From Bacteroidota bacterium (GTDB lineage Bacteria > Bacteroidota > Bacteroidia > UKL13-3), in NCBI GenBank assembly GCA_947446605.1, contig CANFHJ010000013.1:1-36322 (forward strand): DNA of 36,322 bases. The letters are read 5' to 3'. The notes beneath the pieces were generated by a model. That model ran no database searches. It was not told the origin of the DNA and saw nothing but the letters and a program-made list of their open reading frames with translations. Both the position numbers and the translations under genes were made by a program. Shown here in pieces: positions 1-9,330 of this stretch; positions within the stretch are counted from its first letter, which is position 1; each line of letters begins with the position of its first letter.

Positions 1-83
1 GTTGCTGGATTGACATTATCTAAGTATTGGCCAGAAATAGGTTCTAACAAATTACCGTCAATATAATTTAGAATCTTTTGCAT
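1..83 (-). CDS. Aldehyde dehydrogenase, N-terminal 27 codons (cut by window edge)
   Basis: The minus strand opens with ATG and reads MQKILNYIDGNLLEPISGQY followed by LDNVNPA before the window ends. This is the characteristic N-terminus of NAD(P)-dependent aldehyde dehydrogenases, a short beta-hairpin (YIDG..L.P.SG..L...NPATG) before the Rossmann fold. It is absent from the ORF track because it is too short. The catalytic cysteine and glutamate lie outside the window, so the substrate cannot be inferred. A well-formed promoter lies directly upstream, which supports this start. The family call is fairly secure for such a short piece. Confidence 0.72.
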   Translation of the reverse strand, partial: MQKILNYIDGNLLEPISGQYLDNVNPA

Positions 84-87
84 CTTT

Positions 88-117
88 CAAACCTATGCAT
101 TAGCGGTGTATTCTCAA
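88..117 (-). promoter_or_regulatory. Bacteroidota-type promoter of the aldehyde dehydrogenase gene
   Basis: On the minus strand, TTG (115-117) is followed by 19 bases and then TAGGTTTG (88-95), matching the Bacteroidota -33 TTG / -7 TAnnTTTG pattern. Only four bases (AAAG) separate the -7 element from the ATG, so transcription would start at or almost at the start codon, giving a leaderless or nearly leaderless mRNA. Confidence 0.6.
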
Positions 118-170
118 AATTGAGCACACAAAATATTATTAGAAACGCCAATTAAGAAAGGGTATTAAAC

Positions 171-875
171 CTAGGCTTGTGAATAATAAAACCCAAATTG
201 TTGCGCAATGTTCGCTTTTAATTTCTGCGAAACTTCATTAAAATCTACTGCATAACCCAGCTCCTTTTCTATACTGGTAACTGCTTTATCGTCTATTCCG
301 CAGGGGATAATATTTTTAAAATAAGACAAATCTGTGTTTACATTTAAGGCCAAACCATGCATGGTTACCCAACGGCTGCATCGTACACCCATGGCACAAA
401 TTTTTCTGGCAGACTTTTTATCCGCTTCGAGCCAAACACCTGTATACCCCTCATACCGGCCTCCCACAATACCATATTCTGCTAGAGTTGTAATGATGGC
501 CTCTTCCAAAAAACGAAGGTATTTATGGATATCTGTAAAGAATTGCTCTAAATCAAAAATTGGATACGCCACCAATTGCCCCGGACCATGGTAAGTAATA
601 TCGCCGCCGCGGTTAATAGGATAAAAGCTAGCAGCAGCATTTGTTAGACCATCATCGTCTAAAAGTAAATTGCTTTTATTACCACTCTTTCCTAATGTAA
701 ATACATGCGGATGCTGACAAAAAATTAAATTATTGGGAAGTGTTTCACGAACGCTTGGATCCATTTCTCTTTGGGTAAATTTGAGGTCAACTACACTTTT
801 AAAAAGCGCTTCTTGCTGATCCCAAGCCAACTGGTAATCTATTAAACCCCAATCGCTAAATTTAACCTCTGGCAT
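171..875 (-). CDS. lipB: Octanoyl-[ACP]:protein N-octanoyltransferase LipB
   Basis: LipB moves the octanoyl chain from acyl carrier protein to the lipoyl domains of 2-oxoacid dehydrogenases and GcvH, the first step of de novo lipoylation in the cytoplasm; LipA then inserts sulfur. The 234-aa product has the usual family length. The family signature RGGDITYHGPGQ is at residues 89-100, the lysine that pairs with the catalytic cysteine is near K158 (KICAMGVR), and the acyl-carrying cysteine is C192 in IIPCGI. The gene follows terC with a gap of only 6 bases, so the two are probably cotranscribed. lipA lies about 25 kb away in the same window. The start MPEVKFSDWG is the only sensible one. Confidence 0.96.
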   Translation of the reverse strand: MPEVKFSDWGLIDYQLAWDQQEALFKSVVDLKFTQREMDPSVRETLPNNLIFCQHPHVFTLGKSGNKSNLLLDDDGLTNAAASFYPINRGGDITYHGPGQLVAYPIFDLEQFFTDIHKYLRFLEEAIITTLAEYGIVGGRYEGYTGVWLEADKKSARKICAMGVRCSRWVTMHGLALNVNTDLSYFKNIIPCGIDDKAVTSIEKELGYAVDFNEVSQKLKANIAQQFGFYYSQA

Positions 876-881
876 AAATTA

Positions 882-1646
882 TTACTTGTAAATATCTTTC
901 AAAGTAACAGGATTTGATTTCTTCTTTCTCATTTTCATGTTTAATAATTCAACAATGACCGAGAAAGCCATTCCAAAATAAACATAACCTTTAAGGTTAT
1001 AATGTTCTGCAATTTCATGGCTCCAACCTTCAACTAATAACATTATTCCAATAACCAATAAGAAGGCCAAGGCCAATAATTTAATACTTGGATGTTTATT
1101 GATAAATTCTGCAATTACACCAGAGAAAAATAACATAATAATCATTGAAATAATTACGGCCAAAATCATTACAGGTAATTCTTGTGCCAAACCAACAGCC
1201 GTTATTATTGAATCAAAAGAAAAAACAATATCAATTAAAATTACCATAAAAACCACATTCCAAAAACTTGGATGGGCTTTGGGATTATTGGCATCACCAC
1301 CTTCTTCTAATAATTCAAATATCTCCAAAGTACTTTTATAAATTAAAAATAAACCACCAGCTAAAAGGATTATATCTCTCCAACTTACGCCGTGTTCCAT
1401 CAATTTAAAAATGGGATCTTTTAATTCATGAACAATATAACTAATAAACGCCAACAGAACGATGCGAATAAACAAGGCAAAAAACAAACCTAATTTACGT
1501 GCTTTGTTTTGTTTCACCTTAGGCAAACGCCCCGTTACAAGTGAAATGAAAATCACATTGTCTATCCCTAAAACAATCTCCATAACGGTAAGTGTTATAA
1601 GAGATAACCAAGTAGATGCTTTTAAAAAAAGTTCAACTAATTCCAT
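882..1646 (-). CDS. TerC family integral membrane protein
   Basis: This polytopic membrane protein belongs to the TerC/YkoY family, which is linked to tellurite resistance and, in characterised members such as Alx and MeeF/MeeY, to manganese export. The 254 residues form about seven hydrophobic segments. Two family signatures carry the membrane acidic residues: EIVLGIDNVIFISL near residues 23-36 and DIVFSFDSIITAVGL near 139-153. The gene sits 6 bases upstream of lipB, with which it likely forms an operon; no functional link between the two is known to me. The ion it moves cannot be read from the sequence. Confidence 0.88.
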   Translation of the reverse strand: MELVELFLKASTWLSLITLTVMEIVLGIDNVIFISLVTGRLPKVKQNKARKLGLFFALFIRIVLLAFISYIVHELKDPIFKLMEHGVSWRDIILLAGGLFLIYKSTLEIFELLEEGGDANNPKAHPSFWNVVFMVILIDIVFSFDSIITAVGLAQELPVMILAVIISMIIMLFFSGVIAEFINKHPSIKLLALAFLLVIGIMLLVEGWSHEIAEHYNLKGYVYFGMAFSVIVELLNMKMRKKKSNPVTLKDIYK

Positions 1647-1663
1647 GCTTTTTTAATTCAAGG

Positions 1664-1671
1664 CAAAGGTA
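1664..1671 (-). promoter_or_regulatory. Candidate -7 element upstream of terC-lipB
   Basis: TACCTTTG on the minus strand, 17 bases upstream of the terC ATG, matches the Bacteroidota TAnnTTTG element. I find no TTG at the expected -33 distance, so this is a partial match. Confidence 0.4.
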
Positions 1672-1698
1672 ATATTTTTTTGGGGCATTTAAACCTTA

Positions 1699-2580
1699 CT
1701 AATTCAAGGTCTTTTGAATTTGACTAAGACCATTTTCAGGAGACACCCATTGAATTGTTGGGTCGGCCTTAAACCATGTCATTTGGCGTTTGGCGTAATT
1801 ACGGGTATGCTGTTTGATTAAATGAACAGCTTTTTCTAAATCTATTTTCTCTTCAAAAAAATCAAACAATTCATTATAACCTACCGTTTGCAATGCGTTT
1901 AAATGACGCATAGCATGCAGGCCCTTTGCCTCCTCTAACAACCCTTCAAGCATCATCAAATCAACCCGTTTATTTATTCTTTCATATAATAATTCTCGTG
2001 GCATTTCAACACCAAATTTAACAATTGCAAATGGCCTAACTACCTTTGGCTTGGCCACTATAGGCGCTTGACTTGCTAATTCAATGGCACGCATCAATCG
2101 TTGCGGATTGTGATGGTCTACGCGGGCATATTTGGTAGTATCAATCGCTTTTAATTTTTCTTGAAGCCAAACAATTCCATGCGTTTCAAAATTTGCAATT
2201 AAGTCATTGCGCAACTCCAAATCCACTTCTGGCATTTCATCCAATCCTTCACACAACGCTTTAACATAAAGCCCAGAACCTCCAACGGCAATAATATATT
2301 GATGCCCTTTACTAAAAAGTTCCTCAATTTTTTTTAGTGCATCGCGTTCAAAATCACCCGCCGAATAATAATCTGAAACAGAACAAGTATTAATAAAATG
2401 ATGCGGTACTGTCTTTAGTTCTTCCTCGTTTGGCTTTGCCGTTCCAATTGACATTTCCTTAAAAAATTGGCGTGAATCTGTAGAGATTATTTCTGCTTTT
2501 AACTGCAAGGCAAGATCTATAGCGAGTTTTGTTTTACCAACCGCTGTGGGTCCTGTAATAACAATTAGTGTGGGCTGCAT
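1699..2580 (-). CDS. miaA: tRNA dimethylallyltransferase MiaA
   Basis: MiaA transfers a dimethylallyl group to N6 of adenosine 37 in tRNAs that read codons beginning with U. MiaB, also encoded in this window, then methylthiolates the same base. The P-loop GPTAVGKT lies at residues 10-17 (counted from my start), followed by the substrate-binding DSRQFF and IGTAKP segments and the C-terminal QMTWFKAD motif. The ORF track begins 15 codons earlier at 2625, but that extension runs into a terminator hairpin. The second methionine (MQPTLIVITGP) gives a normal 293-aa protein, so I place the start at 2580. It lies between terC-lipB and the giant surface-protein gene on the same strand. Confidence 0.95.
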   Translation of the reverse strand: MQPTLIVITGPTAVGKTKLAIDLALQLKAEIISTDSRQFFKEMSIGTAKPNEEELKTVPHHFINTCSVSDYYSAGDFERDALKKIEELFSKGHQYIIAVGGSGLYVKALCEGLDEMPEVDLELRNDLIANFETHGIVWLQEKLKAIDTTKYARVDHHNPQRLMRAIELASQAPIVAKPKVVRPFAIVKFGVEMPRELLYERINKRVDLMMLEGLLEEAKGLHAMRHLNALQTVGYNELFDFFEEKIDLEKAVHLIKQHTRNYAKRQMTWFKADPTIQWVSPENGLSQIQKTLN

Positions 2581-2606
2581 GGTGCGAATGAAGAGAAAAA
2601 GTAGCG

Positions 2607-2647
2607 AAAAAAAAATGCCTTTCAAATATAAATTTGAAAGGCATTTT
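2607..2647 (-). terminator. Rho-independent terminator after the giant T9SS cargo gene
   Basis: A perfect 16-bp stem (aaaatgcctttcaaat, 2612-2627, with its complement at 2632-2647) has a 4-base loop, and on the minus strand it runs into nine T. It sits 20 bases past the stop codon of the 2153-aa gene and just before miaA, so it insulates miaA from that gene. Confidence 0.85.
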
Positions 2648-2666
2648 AAAAATACGCTTTTTGTTA

Positions 2667-5600
2667 TTATTGTTCGGTCTGAACCAAACGAATGAACTGT
2701 GATTGCTCACCAATTTGAAGACGCACCAAATAAACTGCGGCAGCTGTTCCTGCTTGCTTAGCATCAAAAATAAATTCTGCCTTACCTGCATGTAAATCTG
2801 CTTTATTCACTATTGATTGTATTAATCTACCTGTTAAGTCAAATACTTCTAAATTAACCTTGGCAGGGGAATTTAAATTAAATGCTATTTTAGTTTGACC
2901 ACTAAATGGATTTGGTGTGGCAGTCATTCCAAAATTTGCCGCAAATAAATCTTGCAAACCAACTTGTGACATGTCTAAATCCATACTGCTATCACTTACA
3001 CATCCTGCTTTACTTACTGCATGCAATTGAATTGTATAAATTCCATTTAATGCATAAAAATGTGTAGGAACACCAAAGGTACTTGAATCGCCATCACCAA
3101 AATACCATTTGTAATTCATACCCGATTGCGCAGGATTTAAGGTAATTGCACCACCAGATTGGAACAATGAGAAATAAGCACTTGGCAAAGGATTTATTGT
3201 AACATTTCTTACTGCCACTGCCTTACATCCAGTTCCATTCATTGAATCAAGCAAATATATTCTTGCATTGCCACTTGTTGCCCAAGCCACTTGCACATTT
3301 GCTGTACCTTGTCCTGCAACTACTGAACCTCCTATTGGCGTCCACACATAAGTTCTGTTTGGATTATTAATAGTACCATAAGTAGCAATTGCATTGGCAC
3401 AAATTACATTTACACCAGAAATTAAGGCGGTAGGACTTACACCGATAGAAACCATGAATGGTAGTGTTTGAGATTTACAACCTGTTGCAATAACACTATC
3501 GCTTACAGAAACTGAACCTGTTCCTAAAGTACCCCACTGCACATCAATACTTGAGGTTCCTTGACCAATTAATATTGTTCCTCCAGTTACCATCCAAGTA
3601 TACACTCTACCTGTATTATTTGTTGTTGTATAAGTTGCAGTTGAATTTAAACAAACCGTACTAGAACCTGTAATAATTGGAGCAGGGCTAGCTACTATAC
3701 TAACTGTATATATTGGAGTTGTTGCAATACAGCCCGAACCAATTACAGAATCGCTCACAGTTAAAGTTCCGGTTCCAACGCCATTCCATAAAACATTTAT
3801 GTTATCTGTACCTTGTCCTGAAATAATTACCCCTCCGGTTATAGTCCACACATAAGCTCTACCAGTATTTGCTGGCGTTGTATATGCTTGGAAAGAACCA
3901 TCACAAACTGTGCTTGCACCTGAAATTACCGGAGTAGGATTTGGAATCAATAAAATTGTATAGGGTGCAGTAGTAGTTTTACATCCTCCAATATTATTTG
4001 AATCTGAAACAACTACGCTTCCAATACCAGCGGCACCCCAAGTAATTAATATATTTGGAGTTCCTTGTCCTGCAATTATATTTCCGCCTGTGGCAGTCCA
4101 AAAATAGGTTCGGCCTGGATTAAACGGAGTTGAGTAAGCTGCAGAACCAGTTGCACAAAGCGTGGTTGGTCCAGAAATTACAGGGTTTGGATCGGATTGG
4201 ATACTTACTGTTAAAACAGGAGAAATACCAATACAACTCGAACCATTTAAAGAGTCTTTTACTTGAACTGTTCCAACTCCCATTGCGGCCCAATTTACAT
4301 CAACGCTAGCAGTTCCTTGACCAAATACAATTGAACCACCAGAGATAGTCCAGGTATAGGTATGACCGCTTGCTGCAGCACAAGTATACGTTTTAACAGA
4401 GCCTGTGCAGACAGTATCTTTACCACTCACTATTGGCGTAGGAATAGGATTAATGCTAACACTCAAACTATTTGAAAATGTCTTACAACCAGTTGAATTA
4501 TTTGAATCGCTTACAACCAATGAACCTGTTCCTGGTGTTCCCCATGCAACAGTTACATTTGCCGTTCCAGCTCCTCCAGTAATAATACCACCGGTTATAG
4601 TCCAAACATAGGTTCTTCCATTATTAAATGGCGTGCTATAAGTTTTACTAGCGCCTTCACAAACATTTGCCGATCCAGAAACCACTGGGCTTGGATTAGC
4701 ATTTATAGTTACAAATAAATTAGAAGAAGTTGTTTTACAACCTGTGGCATTTATTGAATCTTTCACATTTACAGTTCCAAATCCTGCAGTATTCCAAGCA
4801 ACGGTTAAACTTGAAGTTCCTTGTCCTAAAACAATTGTACCATTGGTAACAGTCCAAATATAAGTTCTACCTAAGTTGGATGGTGTACTATATGTTTTAA
4901 CACTACCTACACAAGCAGCATTTGCACCAGTTACAACAGGTGTAGGATTTGCATTTATTGTAACAGCAAATGGAGCTGTAGTTATTTTACAAGAACTGGC
5001 ATTTATTGAATCACTTACCGTTAAGGTTCCTGAACCAACTGCACCCCAAGTAACACGAATACTATCTGTATTTTGACCAAAACCAATTACCCCACCACTG
5101 ATGGTCCAACGGTAACTATGACCAGCATTTTTAGGTGTTGTATAATAAGCAGTGCTATTGGCACAAACATTATTTAAACCTGAGATAACTGGTGAAGGTA
5201 AGGCATTTAATAGTACATCTATTTGTGGACTTATAGCTTTACAACCAGTAGCAATAGCTGAATCAAGTACCGTTAAGGTTCCCATTGGAATTCCTGTATT
5301 CCAGGTAACATTTATGCTTGATGTACCTTGACCAGAATTTATGACACCATTTGTTATTGTCCAAACATAATACCTGCCAATATTTGAAATTATTGAATAG
5401 GTTGCATTGCTGCTAGCACACATGGCAACAGGTCCTGTTATTATTGGATTTGGTAAAGGTAAAACTGCAACAGTTATACTTGGAGAAATTCCAATACAGC
5501 CACTTGTTGTATTTGAATCTTTTAAAGATACACTGCCAGAGCCCGCTACCGTCCAAGAAACTAAAATGCTTTCAGTACCTTGACCAGATAAGATAGTTCC

Positions 5601-8600
5601 ACCAGTTACCGTCCATTCGAAGGCATGTCCTAATGCCAAAGTTGTTTGGTAATAATTACTACTAGAAGCACAAACTGAATCTTTCCCTGTTACACCAGGT
5701 GTTGGAACCGCATTTATAAAAACATTAAATGGTAAAGTACTTCCTTTACATCCAGTAGCATTTATAGAATCTGTAAGCACCAAGGTTCCAGCTCCTGCTG
5801 CACCCCAAGTAACATAAACAGTATCTTTATTTTGTCCACCAGAAATAATACCACCAGTAACTGTCCAATGGTAAGACATGCCTGCAATACGATCTGTAGT
5901 AAACATGGTATTACTAGAAGCACAAACTTGGCTCGGACCATAAATTACTGGACTTGGCAGTGAGTTAATGGTAACAACTAAATTTGAGCTCTTGCCTTTG
6001 CAACCTGTAACATTTACGGAATCATAAACATTTAAGGTGCCAAAACTTACACCTACATTCCAGGTAACATTAATGGCACTTGTACCTTGTCCAGAAACAA
6101 TTACACCATTATTTACTGTCCACGTATAGGTATGGCCTGCCACTTGGAAGGTACTATAACTATAATTTGAGCCTGCACATGCATTGTTTGAACCAATTAC
6201 AAGCGGTGTAGGATTAGCCAAAACACGTACATTTAAAACACTTGAATTTCCTTTACAACCAGTAACAGTATTTGAATCGCTAACCGACATAGTGCGCAAA
6301 CCTGCAGTACTCCAGGAAACATAAATACTATCTGTTCCTTGACCAGTAATAATTGTTCCACCAGTTAAGGTCCATTGACAAGCATGTCCTGTGGCATTTG
6401 AAATTTTATAGGATTGAAAGCTTTGCGCACATACCGAGTCTTTTCCAATAATTACGGGACTTGGATTTGCATATATTGTAACATTATAAATAGCTGAAAC
6501 CGCAAAACATCCACTTGCATTTACAGAATCACTTACCTGCAATGTACCTATTCCCGCAGCTCCCCATGTTACATTAATACTATCTGTTGCTTGTCCGGAG
6601 GTAATGGTACCTCCAGTAATTACCCAATTATAGGTTCGACCCGAATTTTTTGGTGTTTTATAAATAGCACTTGTTCCGGCACAAAGTGCAATTCTTCCTG
6701 AAACGAATGGTGTTGGAATCTTATTAAGAATAACTAGGGTATTATCTGAACTTGGGCAACCAAATTGATCCAAAACCTGAACCGAATAGCTAATACTTTT
6801 CTTGGCATAAATAGCGGAGGTGGTTTCACCCGTGCTCCATAAATAGCTCGCATAATTTGACGTAACATCTAATACCACACTATCGCCGCAAACGGCAGTT
6901 GTATCATTTAGGTTTAATACATAAGGTGTACAAAAATTAAATCCAGAAATGGTATCTGAACCAAATGCATTAACAACAATAATATCTCCAGAGTTACCTG
7001 TACCAAGAGTAGCACTAATTAAGGTATCACCAGTTATGGTAAAACCAGCTGCAGGAAATCCGCCAAAACTTACAAAAGACGCTCCTGTGAAGTTAGTTCC
7101 TTTTATATATACAATTTTACCCACCCCAATTGAATTGGGTGAAAATGAAATTATGTTTGGCATAGCTATATAGGTGAATCCAGCAAGCGTAACTCCTCCA
7201 ACAGGAGTTTGAACAAATACATTACCACTTGCACCGGCTCCAACAACTGCTTTTATTAAATTAGGAGAATTCACCACATTGTAGGAAGATGCCGCAGCTC
7301 CAAAATTAACAATATTGGCTCCTGTTAAATTGGTTCCCGTAATTGTTATGGTATCACCCGTTTTAGCAATTTTAGGTGTGAAATTAGTTAATGTTGGATT
7401 TAGAGGTTTATCCCAATCTGCATAGGTGTACCAAGATTGTGCCCCAGAAATAAAATCTGCTGGCGTTTGGGTAGCTGCAGAATTATAAGCTGAAACGCCT
7501 ATACTATCAATATTCTCAAGAATGGATATTTTGCAGAAAGTATCGCTGGCAATATTTATTGATTTTGAAAATAAACCTGCAGAAGACCCTCCATAATAAA
7601 TTTTGTATCCAGCCAAATCCTCACCTGTTTTTCTATTCCAATAAACCAAAACAGAATCGCCAATAATGGCTTTTAAAGGTTGAATAACTGCTGAAATTGG
7701 GCAATCTAAACGAGGAGTTGTTTGGTAAGGAGTGAAGTTAATTTGACCTTGGTTTACATCATCCAAAATATCGTAAATAATTGCTTGAATAGCACCACTA
7801 GAAAGAGCTCCAGCTGTTTTCCAAAAGCAATTTTGAACTGGCGCAATAATGGTATTATCGTTATTCAACAACTGCATCATATAGGTAAAACCAGTATTAC
7901 TCATGAAATTATTTTCGATGGCACTTGAAGGATAAGTACCTTCAAATTTCACTAAACCTGTATTTGCGGCGCCTGATTTATTGTTAGAAAACGCATTACG
8001 ATTAATTGCTAAAGTATTAAAAGTACCTGTATAATTAAAAACTACAGGCGCGCTGTTATTGATATATTGATTGTGGTTATTGTATTGGTTCCTATTAACC
8101 TTTAAAATGTCAATGGTAGCAGTGTTATAGGCAAAAACATTTTTAGTAGCACTGTCCATTGCACCAAAAAATCCAGAACCATTGGTGCCAGAATTTCCAA
8201 AAATGAAATTCGAAGAAAGTGAACCACCACTTAAAGTTGAAATATTGGTAATTGAATAAACACCAGCACCACTGGTTGCAGTATTTTTAAAGATTTTATT
8301 GTTTAAAATTTTAGCACGACAATTATAATAAATACCTCCACCATTACCCGTTACGGAATTGTTGTTTTGGAAAATTTGGTTATTGGTAATTCTTGCAAAA
8401 AATGTACTGCTATTAATAATTGCAATACCCGCACCTGTATTTTTTGCTATCAAACAGCCATCAATTGTTGTAGCATTTGTGCTACTTTGTATATTGATAC
8501 CTGCAGCTGAGTTGGTATAACTACCTGTACTTGTACCCGCAGCACAATCATGCACATAGGTGTTTTTAATATAAACAGCACTGGTACCATTTTTTGAATA

Positions 8601-9128
8601 GATACCAGGATAGGCACCGAATCTAATTTCAGAATTAGTAATATAGGGAGATGCCAAGCCTGTTAAAGCAATAGATCCAAAAACACCACTTGTAACACTA
8701 CCCGCATATTCAATAATTACATTATTCACTATTGGTCCAGAAATATAATTGCCACTAGCATCTACTGAGGCAACACTTGAATTGGCTCCAAAAGAAATCC
8801 CTCCCCAATAACCTGCACTTGGACTGCTGGTATTTGCAGTAAAGGTAATGGGTGCAACTGCAGTTCCATTTGCCTTTAACTGGCCTAAAATCAACAAGCT
8901 CATATTTGCATTGAACTTAACAGTTACACCAGGGTTAATGGTTAGTATAAAGCCATTTGACATAACTAAATTTCCCGTAACAATATATGGACTACCTGCT
9001 AATGTTAAAGTGGAATCAGAGGTGAGCACACCGCTAATATTGGTTTGGGCAACGCTAAAAAATTGCTGTGCAATTAAAATTAGCATGATAGAAATACGAA
9101 CCATTGTTCTAGTAAATTTTGAATCCAT
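2667..9128 (-). CDS. Giant T9SS-secreted repeat protein: beta-helix, FnIII-like, TIG, 14 PKD-like repeats, sorting domain
   Basis: This 2153-aa surface or secreted protein starts with a signal peptide (cleavage probable after FFSVAQ). In order it then shows: a right-handed parallel beta-helix rich in N/G/T (about 60-470); a fibronectin-III-like domain (about 476-565, VYWNRKTGEDLAGYKIYYGG); two IPT/TIG domains (about 576-733); an Ig-like domain with YLWSTGETT (about 735-800); 14 tandem PKD-like units of about 84 aa (about 801-1978); a canonical PKD domain with WYFGDGDSS (about 1980-2060); and a T9SS type A sorting domain (about 2062-2153, TPNPFSG...VFDLTGRLI...YLVRL). Known T9SS cargo crosses the outer membrane and loses this last domain. 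A role in adhesion or matrix building is inference; no catalytic motif is visible. An alternative start is M9 (MVRISIML), which would shorten the signal peptide's n-region. Confidence 0.93.
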   Translation of the reverse strand: MDSKFTRTMVRISIMLILIAQQFFSVAQTNISGVLTSDSTLTLAGSPYIVTGNLVMSNGFILTINPGVTVKFNANMSLLILGQLKANGTAVAPITFTANTSSPSAGYWGGISFGANSSVASVDASGNYISGPIVNNVIIEYAGSVTSGVFGSIALTGLASPYITNSEIRFGAYPGIYSKNGTSAVYIKNTYVHDCAAGTSTGSYTNSAAGINIQSSTNATTIDGCLIAKNTGAGIAIINSSTFFARITNNQIFQNNNSVTGNGGGIYYNCRAKILNNKIFKNTATSGAGVYSITNISTLSGGSLSSNFIFGNSGTNGSGFFGAMDSATKNVFAYNTATIDILKVNRNQYNNHNQYINNSAPVVFNYTGTFNTLAINRNAFSNNKSGAANTGLVKFEGTYPSSAIENNFMSNTGFTYMMQLLNNDNTIIAPVQNCFWKTAGALSSGAIQAIIYDILDDVNQGQINFTPYQTTPRLDCPISAVIQPLKAIIGDSVLVYWNRKTGEDLAGYKIYYGGSSAGLFSKSINIASDTFCKISILENIDSIGVSAYNSAATQTPADFISGAQSWYTYADWDKPLNPTLTNFTPKIAKTGDTITITGTNLTGANIVNFGAAASSYNVVNSPNLIKAVVGAGASGNVFVQTPVGGVTLAGFTYIAMPNIISFSPNSIGVGKIVYIKGTNFTGASFVSFGGFPAAGFTITGDTLISATLGTGNSGDIIVVNAFGSDTISGFNFCTPYVLNLNDTTAVCGDSVVLDVTSNYASYLWSTGETTSAIYAKKSISYSVQVLDQFGCPSSDNTLVILNKIPTPFVSGRIALCAGTSAIYKTPKNSGRTYNWVITGGTITSGQATDSINVTWGAAGIGTLQVSDSVNASGCFAVSAIYNVTIYANPSPVIIGKDSVCAQSFQSYKISNATGHACQWTLTGGTIITGQGTDSIYVSWSTAGLRTMSVSDSNTVTGCKGNSSVLNVRVLANPTPLVIGSNNACAGSNYSYSTFQVAGHTYTWTVNNGVIVSGQGTSAINVTWNVGVSFGTLNVYDSVNVTGCKGKSSNLVVTINSLPSPVIYGPSQVCASSNTMFTTDRIAGMSYHWTVTGGIISGGQNKDTVYVTWGAAGAGTLVLTDSINATGCKGSTLPFNVFINAVPTPGVTGKDSVCASSSNYYQTTLALGHAFEWTVTGGTILSGQGTESILVSWTVAGSGSVSLKDSNTTSGCIGISPSITVAVLPLPNPIITGPVAMCASSNATYSIISNIGRYYVWTITNGVINSGQGTSSINVTWNTGIPMGTLTVLDSAIATGCKAISPQIDVLLNALPSPVISGLNNVCANSTAYYTTPKNAGHSYRWTISGGVIGFGQNTDSIRVTWGAVGSGTLTVSDSINASSCKITTAPFAVTINANPTPVVTGANAACVGSVKTYSTPSNLGRTYIWTVTNGTIVLGQGTSSLTVAWNTAGFGTVNVKDSINATGCKTTSSNLFVTINANPSPVVSGSANVCEGASKTYSTPFNNGRTYVWTITGGIITGGAGTANVTVAWGTPGTGSLVVSDSNNSTGCKTFSNSLSVSINPIPTPIVSGKDTVCTGSVKTYTCAAASGHTYTWTISGGSIVFGQGTASVDVNWAAMGVGTVQVKDSLNGSSCIGISPVLTVSIQSDPNPVISGPTTLCATGSAAYSTPFNPGRTYFWTATGGNIIAGQGTPNILITWGAAGIGSVVVSDSNNIGGCKTTTAPYTILLIPNPTPVISGASTVCDGSFQAYTTPANTGRAYVWTITGGVIISGQGTDNINVLWNGVGTGTLTVSDSVIGSGCIATTPIYTVSIVASPAPIITGSSTVCLNSTATYTTTNNTGRVYTWMVTGGTILIGQGTSSIDVQWGTLGTGSVSVSDSVIATGCKSQTLPFMVSIGVSPTALISGVNVICANAIATYGTINNPNRTYVWTPIGGSVVAGQGTANVQVAWATSGNARIYLLDSMNGTGCKAVAVRNVTINPLPSAYFSLFQSGGAITLNPAQSGMNYKWYFGDGDSSTFGVPTHFYALNGIYTIQLHAVSKAGCVSDSSMDLDMSQVGLQDLFAANFGMTATPNPFSGQTKIAFNLNSPAKVNLEVFDLTGRLIQSIVNKADLHAGKAEFIFDAKQAGTAAAVYLVRLQIGEQSQFIRLVQTEQ
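3195..6727 (-). repeat. 14 tandem 252-bp units encoding PKD-like domains
   Basis: Fourteen units of about 84 codons run head to tail. Each follows the pattern N.P.P.v.G...vC.......y.t.....gr.Y.Wt.tgG.i..GqGt..i.v.W...g.gt..v.dS....gCk......v.i. Each carries a cysteine near the start (xVC) and one near the end (GCK or SCx), 28 in total with none missing. The units differ clearly at DNA level, so the expansion is old, not a recent slippage event. Confidence 0.9.
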
Positions 9129-9135
9129 ATAGGTG

Positions 9136-9143
9136 CAAATTTA
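9136..9143 (-). promoter_or_regulatory. Candidate -7 element of the giant surface-protein gene
   Basis: TAAATTTG on the minus strand fits TAnnTTTG and lies 7 bases before the ATG at 9128, implying a leader of only a few bases. No clear TTG is present at -33. The rest of the 202-base gap to the glycosyltransferase gene (9129-9330) shows only short, weak inverted repeats. Confidence 0.42.
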
Positions 9144-9330
9144 TTTTTTTTAAAAACACTGGATTTAGACATTAAGTTAAGAGGTAAAACACCTCAGGCC
9201 TATGCATAAAATCACGAATCAAAGCTAAGTAAAATAATAAAGAATACCATTTTTCAATGGGAATTTTGAGCCCTAAGTTTCTTAATTAATACATAAAAAT
9301 GACCAAAACCTTCAAAAATGGTCTTTATTT

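Noticed and set aside
2534-2791. 85-codon minus-strand ORF across the miaA start
   Set aside because: It runs through the terminator hairpin and the ends of two real genes in another frame.
3195-6727. Regularly spaced repeats read as a CRISPR or non-coding satellite array
   Set aside because: The period is 252 bases, in frame with one long ORF, and the units vary mainly at degenerate positions; they are protein domain repeats.
4405-9132. Several plus-strand ORFs of 66-94 codons antisense to the giant gene
   Set aside because: They mirror the repeat codon pattern of the real gene and show no independent coding signal.
9285-9330. Possible terminator after the glycosyltransferase gene (GACCA...TGGTC then T-run)
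   Set aside because: The stem is only five base pairs with a 13-base loop; too weak to call.
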